Part shown: piece after piece, positions 40,612-50,314 of the stretch
Layout of the letters: each line of letters starts with the position of its first letter
Position numbering within the stretch: the first letter of the stretch is position 1
DNA from: Burkholderia sp. Nafp2/4-1b
Lineage (GTDB): Bacteria; Pseudomonadota; Gammaproteobacteria; Burkholderiales; Burkholderiaceae
DNA: 64,000 nucleotides
Assembly: GCF_003635165.1 (NCBI RefSeq)
Contig: NZ_ML058624.1
Location: forward strand, 62,001-126,000
Direction of reading: 5' to 3'
The notes under the pieces: model-generated
What the model was told of the DNA's origin: nothing
Databases searched by the model: none
Seen by the model: only the letters and a program-made list of their open reading frames with translations
Position numbers and translations under genes: made by a program

Positions 40612-43194
40612 TCACACGCGGCTACGTGGTTCCGGCACGTCGATGGACCGCAACGGCGACCGATGCGCGCCGAGGCGGCCGGCCCCGATGCCGATCCCGT
40701 TATGCAGCGAATCGTGCTCGAAGCGCTGGAACGACTCGACGATGTGCTTGCGCAGCAGTGCGACGTCCCACGGCTTGACCAGCACCTTCTGCACGGAGCC
40801 GTCGCCGGGCGCACTGGCGATCGATTGGCTCTCGGCGTAACCCGACAACAGGATGCGCACGATGTCCGGGTACAGCACCTTGACGCGCTGCAACAGGTCG
40901 AGCCCCGACACGCTCGGCATCCGGAAATCGGACACGATCACGCCGACGCGATGCCGTGCGAGCAGCTCGAGCGCCTCGTCAGGATCGGCGGTCGCGAGAA
41001 TCTCGTAGCCGTCGCGGCCCAGCGCCTGCTTGAGCATCTGCAGGATCTCGCGATCGTCGTCCACCAGCAGCAGTGTCCGGTGCAACAGCTCGCGCTGCCG
41101 GCAGTGCTCGGGCAGCTCCGAGCCGGCCGACAGCATGTCGGTAATTTCGTCGCCGGTGACCGGATGGCTGAAGTAGTAGCCCTGCATCGCATGGCAGCGA
41201 TGCCGGTTCAGGAACGACAGCTGCGCTTCGGTTTCGACGCCTTCGGCCACCGTCTCCATGTGCAGCGACTCCGCCATCGCAATGATGGAGCGCGTCAGCG
41301 ACGCACCTTCGGCACTGGTGGTGACGTCGCTGAGGAACGACCGGTCGATCTTGACGACATCGATCGGCAAGTCCTTCAGGTACGACAGGCTCGAATAGCC
41401 GGTGCCGAAATCGTCCAGCGACAGCACGACGCCGAGCGCCTTCAGTTCGCGCAGCGTGTGCGCGATCGCGTTGCAGTCCTCCATGAGCACGCTTTCGGTC
41501 AGCTCGAGTTCGAGCGACGCCGGTTCGAGCCCGGTCTCCTGAAGCGTGCGGCGCACCATGTCGGCCACATCCTGCTGCCGGAACTGGCGCGCGGACAGGT
41601 TGACCGCGATGCGGATCGGCGGATGGCCGTCCCGGCGCCACGCGACGGCCTGCGCGCACGCGGTGCGCAACACCCACTCGCCGATCGGCAAGATGAGCCC
41701 GGTTTCCTCGGCGATCGGAATGAAGCGGTCGGGCGGAATGATTCCGATTCCCGGGCGCCGCCAGCGAATCAGCGCCTCGACCCCGCTGATCTGGCCGGTC
41801 TTCAGGTCCACCTTCGGCTGGTAGTACAACTCGAGTTCGTCGTTGGCGACCGCCTGATGCAGCGCGGACTCGAGGATGGCGTGCTCCTCGACGCGCGCGC
41901 CCAGCTCACGCGTATAGAAGCTGTAGCAGTTGCGCCCGTGTTCCTTCGCGCAATACAGCGCGGCGTCGGCCGTCTTCAGCAGCGTCTCCGCGTCCGTGCC
42001 GTCGGTCGGGCAGAGGCTGACGCCGACGCTGGTCGTCACGTGGAGGTCGTGCGGGGCGAGCACGAATGGCGCGATGAAGGTGTCGAGGATCTTGCGCGCG
42101 ATCGCGTCCGCGTCCGCCGGCGTCGACAGGTTGACCAGCATGACGACGAACTCGTCGCCGCCGAGCCGCGCGACGGTATCGCCGTCGCGCACGGAGCTTT
42201 TCAGGCGCGCGGCGACGACCCGCAGCAGCGCGTCGCCGACCGAGTGGCCGAAGCTGTCGTTGATGTGCTTGAAGCGATCGAGGTCGAGCACCATCACCGC
42301 GACCAGCTGCCCCGTGCGCCGCGCCTGCGACATCGCCTGGTCCATCCGGTCGCTGAGCAGGTTGCGGTTCGGCAGGCCGGTCAGCGCATCGTGGTTGGCC
42401 AGGTATTCGATGCGCCCCTGCTGCATCTTGCGTTCGGTGATGTCCTGCACGATGCCGCGCAGGATGATCGCGTGGTTCGGGTCGCGTCCGGACTCCGCCT
42501 GATGCAGCACGTGACGCTCGGTGCCGTCCGGGTGGATCAGCCGATGCTCGAGCGAGAACGCGACACCTTCGGTGCGCAGGCTCGTGTACGACTGCACGAG
42601 CAACGGCTGCTCGTCGGCCGGCACGGCCTGCACGAGGCGATCGAACGTCGGCGGCGTATGCGCGGCATCGAGCCCGAGGATCCGGTACAGCTCCGGCGAC
42701 CAGTAGCCGTCGCTCCGGCCGGCCTGGTACTCCCAGTTGCCGAGGTGCGCGAGCGCCTGCGCATGGGTCAGGCCGACTTCGGTGGTCGCGAGCCTTTCGA
42801 CGGCCGCGGCAGCGCGCAGCAGATAACGGATCCGGTAGCCGAGCAGCTTCCATCGCATCGGCTTCGATACGAAATCGGTCGCGCCGGCGTCGAACGCACG
42901 GGTGATCGATTCGTCGTCGTCGTTGCCCGTGAGCATGACGATCGGCACGCGGCGGCCTTCCGGCAACGCGCGGATCCTGCGACAACAGTCGAAGCCGTCG
43001 CCGCCAGGCATTTCGACGTCGAGCAGCACGACGGCGGGACGCTGACGCAGGAACGCGGCGATGCCCTCCTCCGGCCCGGTCGCTTCCTCGACGCGAAAGC
43101 CTTCAGGCTCGAGCGTTTCCACGACCAGCAGGCGCGTCATCGCGTCGTCATCGATGATCAGAATTGCCGGCACATCGGCATTGTCCGGGTTCAC
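40612..43194 (-). CDS. REC-PAS-GGDEF-EAL-REC c-di-GMP response regulator
   Basis: The protein has 860 aa. The N-terminal receiver (about 10-125) has phosphoacceptor D59 (LLDVEMP) and a KPM lysine. A PAS domain follows (about 140-265). The GGDEF domain is intact (ARLGGDEFVVML, about 330). The EAL domain is intact (SGVEALIRWRRPG; LDDFGTGYSSLSYL). A second receiver (730-850) closes the protein. All catalytic motifs are kept, so it may both make and break c-di-GMP. It is the last gene of an operon with a hybrid kinase and a binding protein, and is presumably the kinase's output. Confidence 0.94.
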   Translation of the reverse strand: MNPDNADVPAILIIDDDAMTRLLVVETLEPEGFRVEEATGPEEGIAAFLRQRPAVVLLDVEMPGGDGFDCCRRIRALPEGRRVPIVMLTGNDDDESITRAFDAGATDFVSKPMRWKLLGYRIRYLLRAAAAVERLATTEVGLTHAQALAHLGNWEYQAGRSDGYWSPELYRILGLDAAHTPPTFDRLVQAVPADEQPLLVQSYTSLRTEGVAFSLEHRLIHPDGTERHVLHQAESGRDPNHAIILRGIVQDITERKMQQGRIEYLANHDALTGLPNRNLLSDRMDQAMSQARRTGQLVAVMVLDLDRFKHINDSFGHSVGDALLRVVAARLKSSVRDGDTVARLGGDEFVVMLVNLSTPADADAIARKILDTFIAPFVLAPHDLHVTTSVGVSLCPTDGTDAETLLKTADAALYCAKEHGRNCYSFYTRELGARVEEHAILESALHQAVANDELELYYQPKVDLKTGQISGVEALIRWRRPGIGIIPPDRFIPIAEETGLILPIGEWVLRTACAQAVAWRRDGHPPIRIAVNLSARQFRQQDVADMVRRTLQETGLEPASLELELTESVLMEDCNAIAHTLRELKALGVVLSLDDFGTGYSSLSYLKDLPIDVVKIDRSFLSDVTTSAEGASLTRSIIAMAESLHMETVAEGVETEAQLSFLNRHRCHAMQGYYFSHPVTGDEITDMLSAGSELPEHCRQRELLHRTLLLVDDDREILQMLKQALGRDGYEILATADPDEALELLARHRVGVIVSDFRMPSVSGLDLLQRVKVLYPDIVRILLSGYAESQSIASAPGDGSVQKVLVKPWDVALLRKHIVESFQRFEHDSLHNGIGIGAGRLGAHRSPLRSIDVPEPRSRV

Positions 43195-43258
43195 GACTGT
43201 CCTCCTGTGTGCGCCGCCGGTCGCTTGTCGAGGCGATCGGCCGGCGAATGTTCAAACC

Positions 43259-46200
43259 TCAACCGTCGACCCGCTCCGCGAGCAGCGCCGCCTGCGCGTG
43301 CCCGAAGGCCGCGTCCGTGCCGGCGACGAGCGGCTCCGCCGTACTCACGTCGCCGGCCCGCGCGAGCCGCTCGATTTCGCGGCAACGGGCCGACAGCAGG
43401 TGCGCGCCCACGTTCGCGCTGCTCGATTTCAGCGTATGGGCCGCGAGTTTCAGCGCATCGGCGTCGCCCGCGTCGACGGCCGCGTGCAGGTCGCGGATCA
43501 GGCGCGGTGCATCGAGCGTGAACTGATCGATGACCCGGGTCAGCACGTCGGGGCGGCCGGGCCGCTGGAGCGCGCGCAACGCATCGAGCGCCTTTTGGTC
43601 GATCACGTCCGCGTCGTCGTCCGGAGTCGCGTCCATCACCTCGCCTGCATCGGGAGTCGTTTCGATTTCGCGTTGGCTCGCCGCTTCGTCGCGACCGGCG
43701 GACGGCGCGCACGCGTTGCCGCGAACATGGCGCGCGAGCGCCTGTAGCAGCACGTCGCGGCGGAACGGCTTCGCGAGGTAGTCATCCATGCCGGCGGCCA
43801 GACAGCGCTCGCGGTCGCCGCTCAGCGCGTTGGCCGTCAACGCGATGACCGGCACGCGCGGCGAACCGGCTTCGGTTTCGCGCTGGCGCAGCCGCCGCGT
43901 CGCCTCGAAACCGTCCAGCCGCGGCATCTGGCAGTCCATCAGCACCACTTCGAATGCATCGCGCGCGAGCCGTTCCAGTGCCTGTTCGCCGTCGTCGGCC
44001 ACCGCGACCTCGTAATCGGTGTCCTCCAGCATCGCCAGCGCGATCTGCTGGTTGACCGCGTTGTCCTCGACAAGCAGCACCCGCGCGGCGATCCCATCGA
44101 GCGGACGGTCGTCGGCCGGCGTCGCGCCATCGAGGCTGTCGGCACCCGGGGCGGCCGGCGGCATCACATGCATCGCCGACGCGATCGCCGCATGAAGATC
44201 GGCACCGTGCAGCGGTTTCGTCAGCCGCGCGGCGATGTCCAGCTCGCGCGCGACCTGCACGCTGTCCATCATTTCGAACGCGGTCAGGGTGATGATCCTG
44301 AGCGCACGCAGCGACGGATCGTGGCGGATGTGCTGCACGAGCGAGATGCCGTCCATCCCCGGCATCCGCACGTCGACGATCGCGAGGTCGAACGGTGCGT
44401 GGTCGGCGACGGCGGCCCGCAACTGTGCGAGCGCGTCGTCGCCGCCAATCGCCGTGGCGACGCACAGTTGCCATTCGATCGCGTGTTCGAGCAGTACGCT
44501 GCGATCGGTCTCGCTGTCGTCCACGATCAGCACCTTCAGTCCGGCGAGCGACGGCCGGGCCGCCGCCGCGACGCCGACCACCCCGGACGCCGGCTCGAAC
44601 CGCGTCGTCACGGTAAACACCGAGCCCTTGCCGGGCGTCGATTCGAGCGTGAGCGTGCCGCCCATCATTTCGGCCAGCTGGCGGGAAATCACGAGCCCGA
44701 GCCCCGTTCCGCCGTACTTGCGCGCAGTCGAGCTGTCGGCCTGCTGGAACGGCCGGAACAACTGCGCGGATACGTCGGGCGGGATGCCGATTCCGCTGTC
44801 GGCGATCGCGAACACGATGCGACCGTCATCCGCATACGTTGCCTTCAATTCGACGTGCCCGTGTTCGGTGAACTTGATCGCGTTGCCGAGCAGATTCGTC
44901 AGGATCTGCCGCAGCCGGACCGGGTCGCCGCGCATCCATTCGGGCACGGAGTCGGCGCGGTTGTAAACCAGCGCGAGTTCCTTGCGTTGTGCGTTGGCCT
45001 CCATCAGCGCGACGACGTCGTCGAGCAGTTGATGCAGGTTGAAATCGATCCGCTCGAGCGTCAGCTTGCCCGCCTCGATCTTCGAGAAGTCGAGAATGTC
45101 GTCGATGATGACGAGCAGCGTCTGGCCCGAGCGATACACGGTGTCGACGAACTTGCGCTGCTTCGACGTCAGTCGCGTGCGCTGCAGCAGTTCGGTCATG
45201 CCGAGCACGCCGTTCATCGGCGTGCGGATCTCGTGGCTCATCCGGGCGAGAAACTCGGATTTCGCCGAATTCGCGGCTTCGGCCGTCGCGATCGCTGCCT
45301 GCAGGTCGATGTCGCGGCGCTCGATCTCGTCGAGCATCACGTTGAAGCCGGCGATCAGCGCCGCGACTTCGTCGTTGCCCCGATGCGACATGCGCAGCGA
45401 CAGGTCGCTGCCGTTGCGAATGCGCGCCATCGTGCGCGTGAGCGCCGACAGCGGCTGCGCGATCGACGTGCCGAGGCGATGGCTGACCATGAAGCCGCCG
45501 ATCGCGAGCACGAACGCCGCGCCGACGATCATCAGGAACGCGCTTGCCACCGCGCGATACACGTCCGACACGATGCCGCGCTGCTGCAGGTCGACCCGCA
45601 CGGCCTCCTGTTCGGTGTAGGCGGCGAGGCGATTGGCCGTCGTGTCGACATCCGCGACGATGCTCTGCATGGCGATATCGTTGGACAGCATGTTCGCCTT
45701 CACCGCGAAGATCCGGTGCGCGGCATCGCGCAACTCGGTTGCGAGCGCGGCGACAGCGGCTGCGTGGGTCGCGGCGGCCGGCCCCGCCGCGACGAGTGCA
45801 TCGCGCAGTGCGTTCGCGGAGGCGTGCAGCGTCGCGATATTCTTCCGCAATTCGTCGTCGCCGCGCTGGGCACGGTCGGGGCTTTCGCTTTGCGCGACCA
45901 TGCGCAGGTGGAACGCCACGGCATCGATGTCGCCGTGCACGACCGCCGACAGCGCCGCAATCCGCGCGGCCCGCTGCCGGAATGCGATCGCATCGTCGAG
46001 GCGCTGCCGTGCGTCGACGATGCGCAACGCGAACGGATCGGCGATCTCGGCAAGCTTCCCGTCCAGCGCATCAAGCGCGTGCAGGGTCCGCTCCGCCTGC
46101 GCACGGTAGCGCGGCGCGATGGACGGCTGCGCGAACATGCCGGCGCGCAGCGCGACAAGACCGTCGTTGCCGTCGAGGACGTCGGCGGACACACGAGCGA

Positions 46201-46945
46201 GCGCGTCCGTCACGCCCTTGGCCGCGGCGGCATCGAGATGCGGCGCGGCAATCGCAAGCGCGTTGCGCGCGCCGTCGACGGACGCCTGCATGCGCTCGCG
46301 CAGCGGCGCGAGCCGGTAGCGGTTCGGCGCGACGTCGACGCGGCCGGCCGTGGCGATGATGTCCTTGACGTTCATGCGAACCTCGTCGAGCGCATGAATC
46401 GTCCGGTTGTAGACGGTATGGGCGTCGAGCGCGCCGCTCACGGCGGCATCCGCATCGCTGTCCAGCCGCTCGACCTGCTTGCCGATCTCGCCCAGCAGCA
46501 CATCGCCTTGCGCATGCACGCGTTCGATCAGCCGGCGTTCGGCGACGAGCTGCGCGTTGCCGCGCAACCGTTTTTCGACGCCCTCGTTCATCGACCCGAG
46601 CATCGTTCGCAGGTCGGCGGACGGCGCGTCGATGCCCTGCCTGTCGATCGCGCGCACGGCCTGCGTGACGCGCGCGATCCGCTGCAATTGCGTTTCGATC
46701 GCGGACGACGCCTGTTCGCGCTCCGACGCGTCCGCCGCGCGCTCGAGCCTGCCGAAATCCACCGCGAGTTCCGCATACGCGCGCTGCAGCTCGTTGCTGT
46801 GCACCTGGAGCGGGAGCGATTCCGTCGTCAGCGTGCGCACGCCCGACGCAATGCCGTGCACCGCGATCAGGCTCGTCACGGAAATCGCCACCGCGCCCAG
46901 CAGCATGAGGCTGGTGCTGGTGGCGAGCTTCGCCTTGATATCCAT
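43259..46945 (-). CDS. TorS-like hybrid sensor histidine kinase (TM-HAMP-HK-REC-REC-Hpt)
   Basis: The protein is 1228 aa from the ATG at 46945. Two membrane segments (about 11-33 and 465-488) enclose a long all-helical periplasmic sensor of about 430 residues. HAMP is about 485-540. The kinase core has the phospho-His in ARMSHEIRTPMNG (H571), then N, G1 (DSGIGIPP) and G2 boxes. Two receivers (VLIVDDSE; VLLVEDN with DCQMPRLDGFE) and an Hpt domain (AAHTLKSSSANVGAH) follow. The helical sensor and paired binding protein are like TorS with TorT. It lies between the binding-protein and GGDEF-EAL genes. Confidence 0.92.
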   Translation of the reverse strand: MDIKAKLATSTSLMLLGAVAISVTSLIAVHGIASGVRTLTTESLPLQVHSNELQRAYAELAVDFGRLERAADASEREQASSAIETQLQRIARVTQAVRAIDRQGIDAPSADLRTMLGSMNEGVEKRLRGNAQLVAERRLIERVHAQGDVLLGEIGKQVERLDSDADAAVSGALDAHTVYNRTIHALDEVRMNVKDIIATAGRVDVAPNRYRLAPLRERMQASVDGARNALAIAAPHLDAAAAKGVTDALARVSADVLDGNDGLVALRAGMFAQPSIAPRYRAQAERTLHALDALDGKLAEIADPFALRIVDARQRLDDAIAFRQRAARIAALSAVVHGDIDAVAFHLRMVAQSESPDRAQRGDDELRKNIATLHASANALRDALVAAGPAAATHAAAVAALATELRDAAHRIFAVKANMLSNDIAMQSIVADVDTTANRLAAYTEQEAVRVDLQQRGIVSDVYRAVASAFLMIVGAAFVLAIGGFMVSHRLGTSIAQPLSALTRTMARIRNGSDLSLRMSHRGNDEVAALIAGFNVMLDEIERRDIDLQAAIATAEAANSAKSEFLARMSHEIRTPMNGVLGMTELLQRTRLTSKQRKFVDTVYRSGQTLLVIIDDILDFSKIEAGKLTLERIDFNLHQLLDDVVALMEANAQRKELALVYNRADSVPEWMRGDPVRLRQILTNLLGNAIKFTEHGHVELKATYADDGRIVFAIADSGIGIPPDVSAQLFRPFQQADSSTARKYGGTGLGLVISRQLAEMMGGTLTLESTPGKGSVFTVTTRFEPASGVVGVAAAARPSLAGLKVLIVDDSETDRSVLLEHAIEWQLCVATAIGGDDALAQLRAAVADHAPFDLAIVDVRMPGMDGISLVQHIRHDPSLRALRIITLTAFEMMDSVQVARELDIAARLTKPLHGADLHAAIASAMHVMPPAAPGADSLDGATPADDRPLDGIAARVLLVEDNAVNQQIALAMLEDTDYEVAVADDGEQALERLARDAFEVVLMDCQMPRLDGFEATRRLRQRETEAGSPRVPVIALTANALSGDRERCLAAGMDDYLAKPFRRDVLLQALARHVRGNACAPSAGRDEAASQREIETTPDAGEVMDATPDDDADVIDQKALDALRALQRPGRPDVLTRVIDQFTLDAPRLIRDLHAAVDAGDADALKLAAHTLKSSSANVGAHLLSARCREIERLARAGDVSTAEPLVAGTDAAFGHAQAALLAERVDG

Positions 46946-46991
46946 GCAGCCCTCCAGGATCGGAATGGCCGGCAGGCGGCCGCCCTGTCTT

Positions 46992-48197
46992 TTATCTGGC
47001 CGGTGCGTCAAGCGCCGTGACACGGCCGTGCGCGATTTCGGTGAGGAACACGTCGCCCAGCGCCTGGTGATCGTCGGCATCCAGGTTGACGACAAGGCCG
47101 CCCAGATCGACTTGATGGAGCGATTCGAGCGCGTGCTTCAGGGTCGCCCGCGACGGCGTCGGCCCGGCCCGCTCGAGGCCGATCAGCACGACCTTCGCAT
47201 CGAGGCAGCCCTCGATGTGAACCACGCCCACGTGCTCGTCCGGAAAGCGCTGCGCGATCAGCCGCACGCAGTCGCGGATCACGGCGCGCGCGTTCTGCGG
47301 AAGCGGCACGACCTGCGAGATCAACGTGCCGTCGCCGTCGCTGCCGACGAGACGCAGCAGGTCGTCGGTACCGACGAACGAGACCGCCGCGAGCCGCGCG
47401 CCGAGCCCTTCGTGGCGTGCCGTGCGGATGAACGCGGCGACCGGTGTATAGGGGCCGGCCATGATGACGACGTCCGGGTGTCCGTCGAGTACCGCCGCGA
47501 GGCCGGTCGCGATCGCTGTCGTGCCGCGGCGGAACGTACCCGTTGCGACGACGTCGAGGCCGTGGCGCCGCAACGCGAGCCGCGTTCCCGCCAGCACCGC
47601 GAGCCCGAAGCCGTCGTCCTGGTAGAACACCGCGAAGCGCCTGGCGTGGCCCTGTGTGATCAAGTGGTCGACCAGCGCGCGCGTTTCGTCCTCGTAGCTC
47701 GCACGGATGTTGAACACCTCCGGAATGACCGGCCTGCGCAGCGCCATCGCGCCGCTGAACGTGCCGACGAGCGGAATGCCCGTGTCCCGGATCATCGGTA
47801 GCACCGCGGTGGTCGTCGGCGTGCCGACGTAGCCGAACAACGCCAGGACGTTGCGCTGCTCGATCATCTCCAGCGTGCCGTCCACGGTCCGGTCGGGTTC
47901 GTAGCGATCGTCGGCGACAACGAGGTCGATCCGCCTGCCATGCACGCCGCCCCGCGCGTTGACATCGTCGAACACGGCCTGTGCGCCCACCCGCAGCCCG
48001 TGTCCAAGCCCGGCGGAGTCGCCCGACTGGGCGTTGACCATGCCCAGGCGGATCGCGTCGTCGGTGACGCCGGGCTCGGCGGCGACGCCGGCACGGTGGC
48101 CACCGATTGCCGCGACGCACGCGACGATGACGAGCGTGCGCCGCCATCCCGTGCATCGCTCTGGCCGGCGGCCGTGATCGCCGCGGTCTGACGCCAT
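46992..48197 (-). CDS. Periplasmic type I ligand-binding protein (LivJ/ABC-type fold)
   Basis: The protein is 401 aa when started at 48197. A better-placed Shine-Dalgarno (GGGAGA) precedes an upstream ATG at 48344, but the signal peptide (LVIVACVAAIGG...VAAEPG) favours the internal start. The mature part begins with GVTDDAIRLGMVNAQSGDSAGLGHG, a family mark of amino-acid/urea/aromatic-type binding proteins. YVGTPTTTAVLPMIRDTGIPLVG and ARRFAVFYQDDGFGL follow. No permease or ATPase genes are adjacent. The kinase gene starts 46 nt downstream, so this protein probably delivers a signal, not cargo. Confidence 0.85.
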   Translation of the reverse strand: MASDRGDHGRRPERCTGWRRTLVIVACVAAIGGHRAGVAAEPGVTDDAIRLGMVNAQSGDSAGLGHGLRVGAQAVFDDVNARGGVHGRRIDLVVADDRYEPDRTVDGTLEMIEQRNVLALFGYVGTPTTTAVLPMIRDTGIPLVGTFSGAMALRRPVIPEVFNIRASYEDETRALVDHLITQGHARRFAVFYQDDGFGLAVLAGTRLALRRHGLDVVATGTFRRGTTAIATGLAAVLDGHPDVVIMAGPYTPVAAFIRTARHEGLGARLAAVSFVGTDDLLRLVGSDGDGTLISQVVPLPQNARAVIRDCVRLIAQRFPDEHVGVVHIEGCLDAKVVLIGLERAGPTPSRATLKHALESLHQVDLGGLVVNLDADDHQALGDVFLTEIAHGRVTALDAPAR

Positions 48198-48749
48198 CGA
48201 TCGCGGCGATTCCTCGGGCGTACGGGTATTCCGGCTGCGAACGAAGCACGGGATGCACGTGCGGCCGCTACGGGCACGCACGGACAATGCAGCACACGAC
48301 CCGGAATCGGAACAAAACCGCGCGACCGACACGCTCTCGTCCATGCTGGGTTCTCCCGTCGGCACCCGGTTCTCGTGATGGGTGGTACGCGTCGCCGCAT
48401 GCCGCGGCACGGGCGTGGTACGGCACCCAATTAGTCATATATATAGGTGGCATCCCTGCCGACCGCAAGCCGCAGGCGCGGCGCAACGGCTGCCGCGGCG
48501 CAACATTGCGCGCCAGCCGTTTCAATCCGGTTGTCAATGCATCGTTTTATTGCGGGAACCGGCGCGGTGGAGCCGTCACAGGCGCGGCGGCCGAGCACGC
48601 TGCGCGGCCGCGTGGATTTGCTGCGGCGAGACCGGCGTGAGATGGCACGGGGCAAGCGCGCCTGCGCGGCACGGGCTCGAAACTCGCGTTTGCGTCACCG
48701 TGTCGACGGCAGCGGCAGCGGGAACGCCGGCAAGGAAGTCGCCGACGCC
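48198..48749. other. Intergenic region upstream of the signalling operon
   Basis: The 552-bp stretch contains no confident gene. An AT-rich patch (TTAGTCATATATATAGGTGG near 48431) is a likely promoter for the leftward operon. The rest of the region is GC-rich with open frames of noise character. Confidence 0.4.
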
Positions 48750-49187
48750 TTACTGCGGCGCCGATGCGCCGCTCGCCGCCCTGCCGGGCCACGCGTTGCC
48801 GATCTTGTCGATCAGCGACTTGGCGGCGCCGGTCGCGATGGCGGCGTCGACGCCCGAGGTCTGCCACGAGCCGTCGGCGGCCTGCACGAAAGTCAGGCTC
48901 GCGTGCGACGGCGCGTAATCGCTGTTGCGCCACGTGACGACGACGTTGCACGCATAGGTGCGTTCGCCGGTCTTTTTGCAGTCGCCGTCGGGCTTCGCCG
49001 ACACCACGTCGGCCGACACGGGCAGCGGCTGGCCGAACAGCGCGTTCAGGCCGCCGTGGTTTTCCGCTTCGAGCGCGCGGCGCACCGCGGCGTCGACGTC
49101 GCTCGAGCCGGGACCGTCGTGAAGCAAGTTGCAGGCGGCCAGTAGCGTGGCGGCACAGCCGAGTGTCAGCAGCGTGGGAAACTTCAT
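48750..49187 (-). CDS. Small lipoprotein
   Basis: The protein has 145 aa. The ATG is at 49187 and a lipobox (LLAAC, Cys about 19) follows a hydrophobic leader. The mature part has a Cys pair (DGDCKKTGERTYAC) that could form a disulfide, and a VVVTWRNSDYAPSHASLTFV strand region. It shares the DUF-type pattern of small Burkholderia lipoproteins of unknown function. The ABC transporter genes lie further right on the same strand. Confidence 0.82.
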   Translation of the reverse strand: MKFPTLLTLGCAATLLAACNLLHDGPGSSDVDAAVRRALEAENHGGLNALFGQPLPVSADVVSAKPDGDCKKTGERTYACNVVVTWRNSDYAPSHASLTFVQAADGSWQTSGVDAAIATGAAKSLIDKIGNAWPGRAASGASAPQ

Positions 49188-49390
49188 GGAACTCCGCGAA
49201 TCCGGTGAACATCGGGCGGCATGCGGCGGCGCATGATGAACGCAACGCCCGGCCGGTACGCTGCGTAGTCTGCAACGTCCGCGCGTCATTCGCGGTATCC
49301 ATTTGTAACCAATTGCACCGGAGTTGCACGCGAGTTGCACGCAGGCGCGCCGCGGCGTCATCGCGCTGCCGCCGTCATTCGGCTTGCTGC

Positions 49391-50314
49391 CTACTGTCGC
49401 TCCTCCTTCACGCGGCTGACGAGTTGCGTCGGGCTCACGAACTGCAGCGCGATCACGACCCAGATGAGCGTGATGGCCATGTAGATCATCGCCATCGCAT
49501 CGATCGACTGCGGCGCGCGCACGCCGGTCGAGAACACCGCGTAATACAGCGCGACGACGAGCGTCTGCGTGCTCGGGCCAGCGGTGAAGAAGGTCAGCTC
49601 GAACATGCCGATCGTGCGCACGAGCACGAGCAGCCCCGCCGCGAGCATGCCGGGCACCAGCAGCGGCAGCAGCACGTAGCGGAAATAGCGCCACGTGTTC
49701 GCGCCGAAGATGCGCGCGGCGGCTTCGAGGTTCGGGTCGATCTGCTCGATGAACGGCGTCATCACGAGGATCACGAACGGCAGCGCCGGCACGAGGTTCG
49801 CGAGGATCACGCCGGACAGCGTGCCCGCGAGCCCGATCTTGTACATCACGGTCGCCATCGGGATCCCGTAGGTGACGGGCGGCACCATCAGCGGCAGCAG
49901 GAACACCAGCAGCACGAAGCGCTTGCCGCGAAACGACACGCGCGCGAGCGCATAGGCGGCCGGCACGCCGAGCGCGACCGACAGCAGCACGACAGCGCCG
50001 ACCACTTCGACCGTCACCCACAGCACGCTCGCGAGCTGGAAGTCTTGCCACGCCTTCGCATACCAGTGCAGCGTGAAGCCCTGCGGCAGCGGCGTGCCGA
50101 ACCAGCGCGTCGCGATCGAGTTCACCGCGACGGTCGCGATCAGCAGCATCACGTTCAGCAGGAAGAACGCCATCAACCCCCACACGAGCGCCTTCCACGC
50201 GCGGCCGGCGAGATTGCCGCGCATCTTCTGCGGCTTCATCGCGTTGACGGGCCGCGCGCCGGGCGGGCTGTGCTTCGGCGGCCACGCCGGCGCGGCATGA
50301 TTGTCGGTCGCCAT
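49391..50314 (-). CDS. ABC transporter permease (PotC-like)
   Basis: The protein has 307 aa. Six membrane helices are predicted after an N-terminal polar stretch of about 35 residues. The EAA-loop motif is EAAARIFGANTWRYFRYVLLPLLVPG (about 215-240). The start at 50314 overlaps the stop of the first permease (ATGA). It is the last gene of an operon in the order binding protein, ATPase, permease, permease, typical of polyamine/Fe/phosphonate-type importers of the 4-component class. Confidence 0.92.
   Translation of the reverse strand: MATDNHAAPAWPPKHSPPGARPVNAMKPQKMRGNLAGRAWKALVWGLMAFFLLNVMLLIATVAVNSIATRWFGTPLPQGFTLHWYAKAWQDFQLASVLWVTVEVVGAVVLLSVALGVPAAYALARVSFRGKRFVLLVFLLPLMVPPVTYGIPMATVMYKIGLAGTLSGVILANLVPALPFVILVMTPFIEQIDPNLEAAARIFGANTWRYFRYVLLPLLVPGMLAAGLLVLVRTIGMFELTFFTAGPSTQTLVVALYYAVFSTGVRAPQSIDAMAMIYMAITLIWVVIALQFVSPTQLVSRVKEERQ

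Noticed and set aside
40561..47020. Two very long plus-strand frames (986 and 950 aa) over the regulator and kinase genes
   Set aside because: They are antisense mirror frames of the GGDEF-EAL and kinase genes. They have Arg/His/Asp-rich content and no domain.
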